DNA of 64,000 nt from JAMXLO01 sp963819855. GTDB lineage: Bacteria > Pseudomonadota > Alphaproteobacteria > Acetobacterales > Acetobacteraceae. The stretch lies in contig CAWFYC010000014.1 in NCBI GenBank assembly GCA_963819855.1, positions 234,884 to 298,883 on the forward strand. Reading direction: 5' to 3'. The position numbers and the translations under genes are program-made. Below, in pieces: positions 62,318-64,000 of the stretch (the stretch's first letter is position 1; each line of letters starts with the position of its first letter). The notes under the pieces were generated by a model. That model did not search any database, was not told where the DNA came from, and was given only the letters and a program-made list of their open reading frames with translations.

Positions 62318-63052
62318 TCATCCGCCGGTGGGCGGCTTGCGCATGGTCTCGCCACGGAGTTCGATCCGGTGCGCGTTGTGGATGATCCGGTCGAGGATGG
62401 CGTCGGCCAGCGTCGGGTTGCCGACGATCTCGTACCAGTGGTCGACCGGCACCTGGCTGGTGATGATCAGCGAGCCGGCGCCGTAGCGATCCTCGACGAT
62501 CTCCAGCAGATCGCGCTGCTGTTCGGCAAGTAGCGGCTCCGGGCCCCAATCGTCGATGATCAGTAGATCGACCCGGGCGAGCTGACGCAGCAGTTTGGCG
62601 TAGCGACCATCGCCGCGGGCCAATGCCAGGGCAGCAAACAAGCGCGACGCACGCTGGTAGAGTACGGACAGGTTCTCGCGACAGGCCTTGTGCCCCAGTG
62701 CGCAGGCCAGCCACGACTTGCCGGTACCCGTCGGACCGGTCAGGAGACAATGACGTTTCTCGCGGATCCAGTCGCAACCTGCCAACTTCAGGAACATCTT
62801 GCGATCGAGCCCGCGCGGCGTGCGGTAGTCGACATCCTCGACCGCCGCCTGATGGCGCAGCTTGGCGGTTTTGGCGCGGCTCTCGAAGCGCTTCTGCTGG
62901 CGCAGCGTGCTTTCGCGCTCGAGCAGAATGCCGAGCCACTCCCCATGGCCGAGCGCGGCACTCTCTGGATTATCGGCCATGTCCCGAAAGCCCTTGGCCA
63001 TGCCGTGCAGGGCGAGGTCATGCAACAGGTCGAGCGTGGGATGCGTGAGCAA
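62318..63052 (-). CDS. istB: IS21 helper ATPase IstB (second element)
   Basis: 244 aa from TTG 63052, which gives MLTHPTLDLLHDLALHGMAKGF, the usual IstB start, with TAGGAGACC upstream (a GTG at 63085 overlaps istA). Walker A TGPTGTGKSWLACALGHKA near residue 105, Walker B LLIIDDWGPEPL, and sensor TSQVPVDHWYEIVGNPTLADAILDRIIHNAHRIEL. Intact. Confidence 0.9.
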   Translation of the reverse strand: MLTHPTLDLLHDLALHGMAKGFRDMADNPESAALGHGEWLGILLERESTLRQQKRFESRAKTAKLRHQAAVEDVDYRTPRGLDRKMFLKLAGCDWIREKRHCLLTGPTGTGKSWLACALGHKACRENLSVLYQRASRLFAALALARGDGRYAKLLRQLARVDLLIIDDWGPEPLLAEQQRDLLEIVEDRYGAGSLIITSQVPVDHWYEIVGNPTLADAILDRIIHNAHRIELRGETMRKPPTGG

Positions 63053-63062
63053 AGTTGGTCTC

Positions 63063-64000
63063 CTAATGGTAGTAGCGGGGGCCACGGATGTTCGCGTGCA
63101 GCAGGGGCGTGCCGTCCGCGGCTTGCGGCGACGCCGACCGGTCGAGCCGGTGTTTGAGGATCGAGGCGACCGAGGCGTAGGTCAGCGCGCCGATTTCCAC
63201 CGCGCGCAGACTGACCGCCTCGGCTCTGGCGGCGTCGACGCCACGAAACAGCCGCAGCACGCCGAGGCAGGTGCGGAAGCCTTGTTCGGGGTGCGGCCGG
63301 CGGGCCATCACCGCGATAATCAACGCCTCGGTGTTCGGCCCGATCCCCTGGGCCTGACGTTGCAGGCGCTCCGGCGTCCACTCGGCGTAGCGCCGGTGCG
63401 CGCACGGCATATGCTCAGGCAGAGTGCCGTGGCGGGGACCGCCGTAACGCCGCGCGTGGGCGGCAACGCGTTTGCCGCGATGGAATATCTCGATCGTCCG
63501 CGTCGTGGCGCGGGTGTCCACCTGCTCGCGGAGCAGGCTGTGTGGCACCGAGTAGAGGAAGCCCTGGACCTCGACGTGATAGTCGATGCCGACGCGGGCG
63601 AGATGCCACTCGGCATATTCGTAGTCGTCCTGCGGCAGCGCCTGCATGAGAGGCCGTTCGACCGTCTCGAACAGCTGGCGGCGGCTCACGCCAAGGCGCC
63701 GCATCTCGCGGCCGTTCATCCGCTCCACGGCGCCGGCGATGGCGGCGTTGCACTCAGCCAGGGAGAAGAACGTGACGTTGCGCAGCCGGCCAAGGATATA
63801 GGACTGTGCAAAGCGGCCCCCCGCTTCGACCGCGGCCTTATCCCGCGGGCGTTTCGGCCGGGCTGGCAGGATGCCGACGCTGTAATGCGCCGCCATCGCG
63901 GCATAGCTGCGATTCACCTCGGGGTCGTAGAACGACGCCTTGTTGATGCCGCTCTTGAGATTATCCGGCACTAGCAGACGCGGAGTTGCCCCATAGAAGC
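63063..64000 (-). CDS. istA: IS21 transposase IstA (second element, N-terminus outside window)
   Basis: The frame is open to the right edge (FYGATPRLLVPDNLKSGI) and ends at 63063. It contains the last part of the DDE core (NRSYAAMAAHYSVGILPARPKRPRDKAAVEAGGRFAQSYILGRLRN, including the third catalytic acid) and the C-terminal DNA-binding region (YSVPHSLLREQVDTRATTRTIEIFHRGKRVAAHAR). 312 codons are visible. Confidence 0.9.
   Translation of the reverse strand, partial: FYGATPRLLVPDNLKSGINKASFYDPEVNRSYAAMAAHYSVGILPARPKRPRDKAAVEAGGRFAQSYILGRLRNVTFFSLAECNAAIAGAVERMNGREMRRLGVSRRQLFETVERPLMQALPQDDYEYAEWHLARVGIDYHVEVQGFLYSVPHSLLREQVDTRATTRTIEIFHRGKRVAAHARRYGGPRHGTLPEHMPCAHRRYAEWTPERLQRQAQGIGPNTEALIIAVMARRPHPEQGFRTCLGVLRLFRGVDAARAEAVSLRAVEIGALTYASVASILKHRLDRSASPQAADGTPLLHANIRGPRYYH

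Larger units (their letters stand above)
61820..64000. mobile_element. Second IS21 family element, right end outside the window
   Basis: Contains an accessory 107-aa gene, istB and the C-terminal two thirds of istA, all on the minus strand, in an order that recurs in one IS21 subgroup. The left end could not be fixed; TGTCATAACG near 61806 is a candidate. It differs in sequence from the IS21 at 58121. Confidence 0.7.

Overview
The window looks like the chromosome of a GC-rich, metabolically versatile alphaproteobacterium. Several points suggest an Acetobacteraceae/Rhodospirillales-type organism: the codon use, several periplasmic-binding-protein uptake systems, an IS1031-type IS5 element with TTA target duplications, and a 228-aa hypothetical protein of a kind I associate with that group. 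No rRNA, replication or phage gene is present, so the assignment is an inference.

Layout. (a) 1-7.4 kb: a 2-oxoacid:acceptor oxidoreductase (gamma-alpha fusion, cut by the window edge) overlaps a GltD-like flavoprotein carrying ferredoxin clusters. Beyond these lie an orphan molybdopterin hydroxylase large subunit, a small 5'-3' exonuclease and an alpha/beta hydrolase. (b) 7.4-12.4 kb: a luciferase-like oxidoreductase, then a Baeyer-Villiger-type monooxygenase, a MetX-like hydrolase and an NMT1-like binding protein. (c) 12.4-18.5 kb, minus strand: a complete dipeptide/nickel-type ABC operon (DppABCDF order) plus a short-chain dehydrogenase. Five of these six genes are broken by single-base frameshifts. 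(d) 18.6-25.7 kb: an APH-type kinase with a class-III aminotransferase, then a GNAT-like protein, a heme-oxygenase-like fold protein, a family 2 glycosyltransferase and a sulfotransferase.

(e) 25.8-44.3 kb is the most coherent block. It holds a branched-chain-type ABC transporter (LivH, a LivM-LivG fusion, LivF), two periplasmic binding proteins, two MetE-like zinc proteins, two internally duplicated EthD-like proteins, a methyltransferase, a flavin reductase, an MmgE/PrpD protein, an NtaA/DszA-type flavin monooxygenase, a LigB-type extradiol dioxygenase, an FAD aromatic hydroxylase and a secreted tannase/feruloyl-esterase-type hydrolase. Together they read as import, de-esterification, hydroxylation and ring cleavage of a plant-type phenolic compound.

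(f) 44.6-56.5 kb: small VOC and NTF2-like proteins, gene remnants, a DUF4239-like membrane protein, a CPA2 antiporter, tRNA-Ser(UGA), an Ldh-type dehydrogenase with a second MmgE/PrpD protein, another binding protein, a DHA2-type exporter and the 228-aa hypothetical. (g) 56.6-64 kb is a mobile-DNA graveyard. It holds a 10-bp tandem repeat, PIN and HigA remnants, and an HNH endonuclease gene split by an IS5/IS1031 element that is itself split by an IS21 element. A second IS21-like element runs off the right edge.

The best candidates for something new are the phenolic catabolic block with its paired MetE-like proteins, the GNAT/heme-oxygenase-like/glycosyltransferase/sulfotransferase group, and the precisely reconstructable nested insertion.
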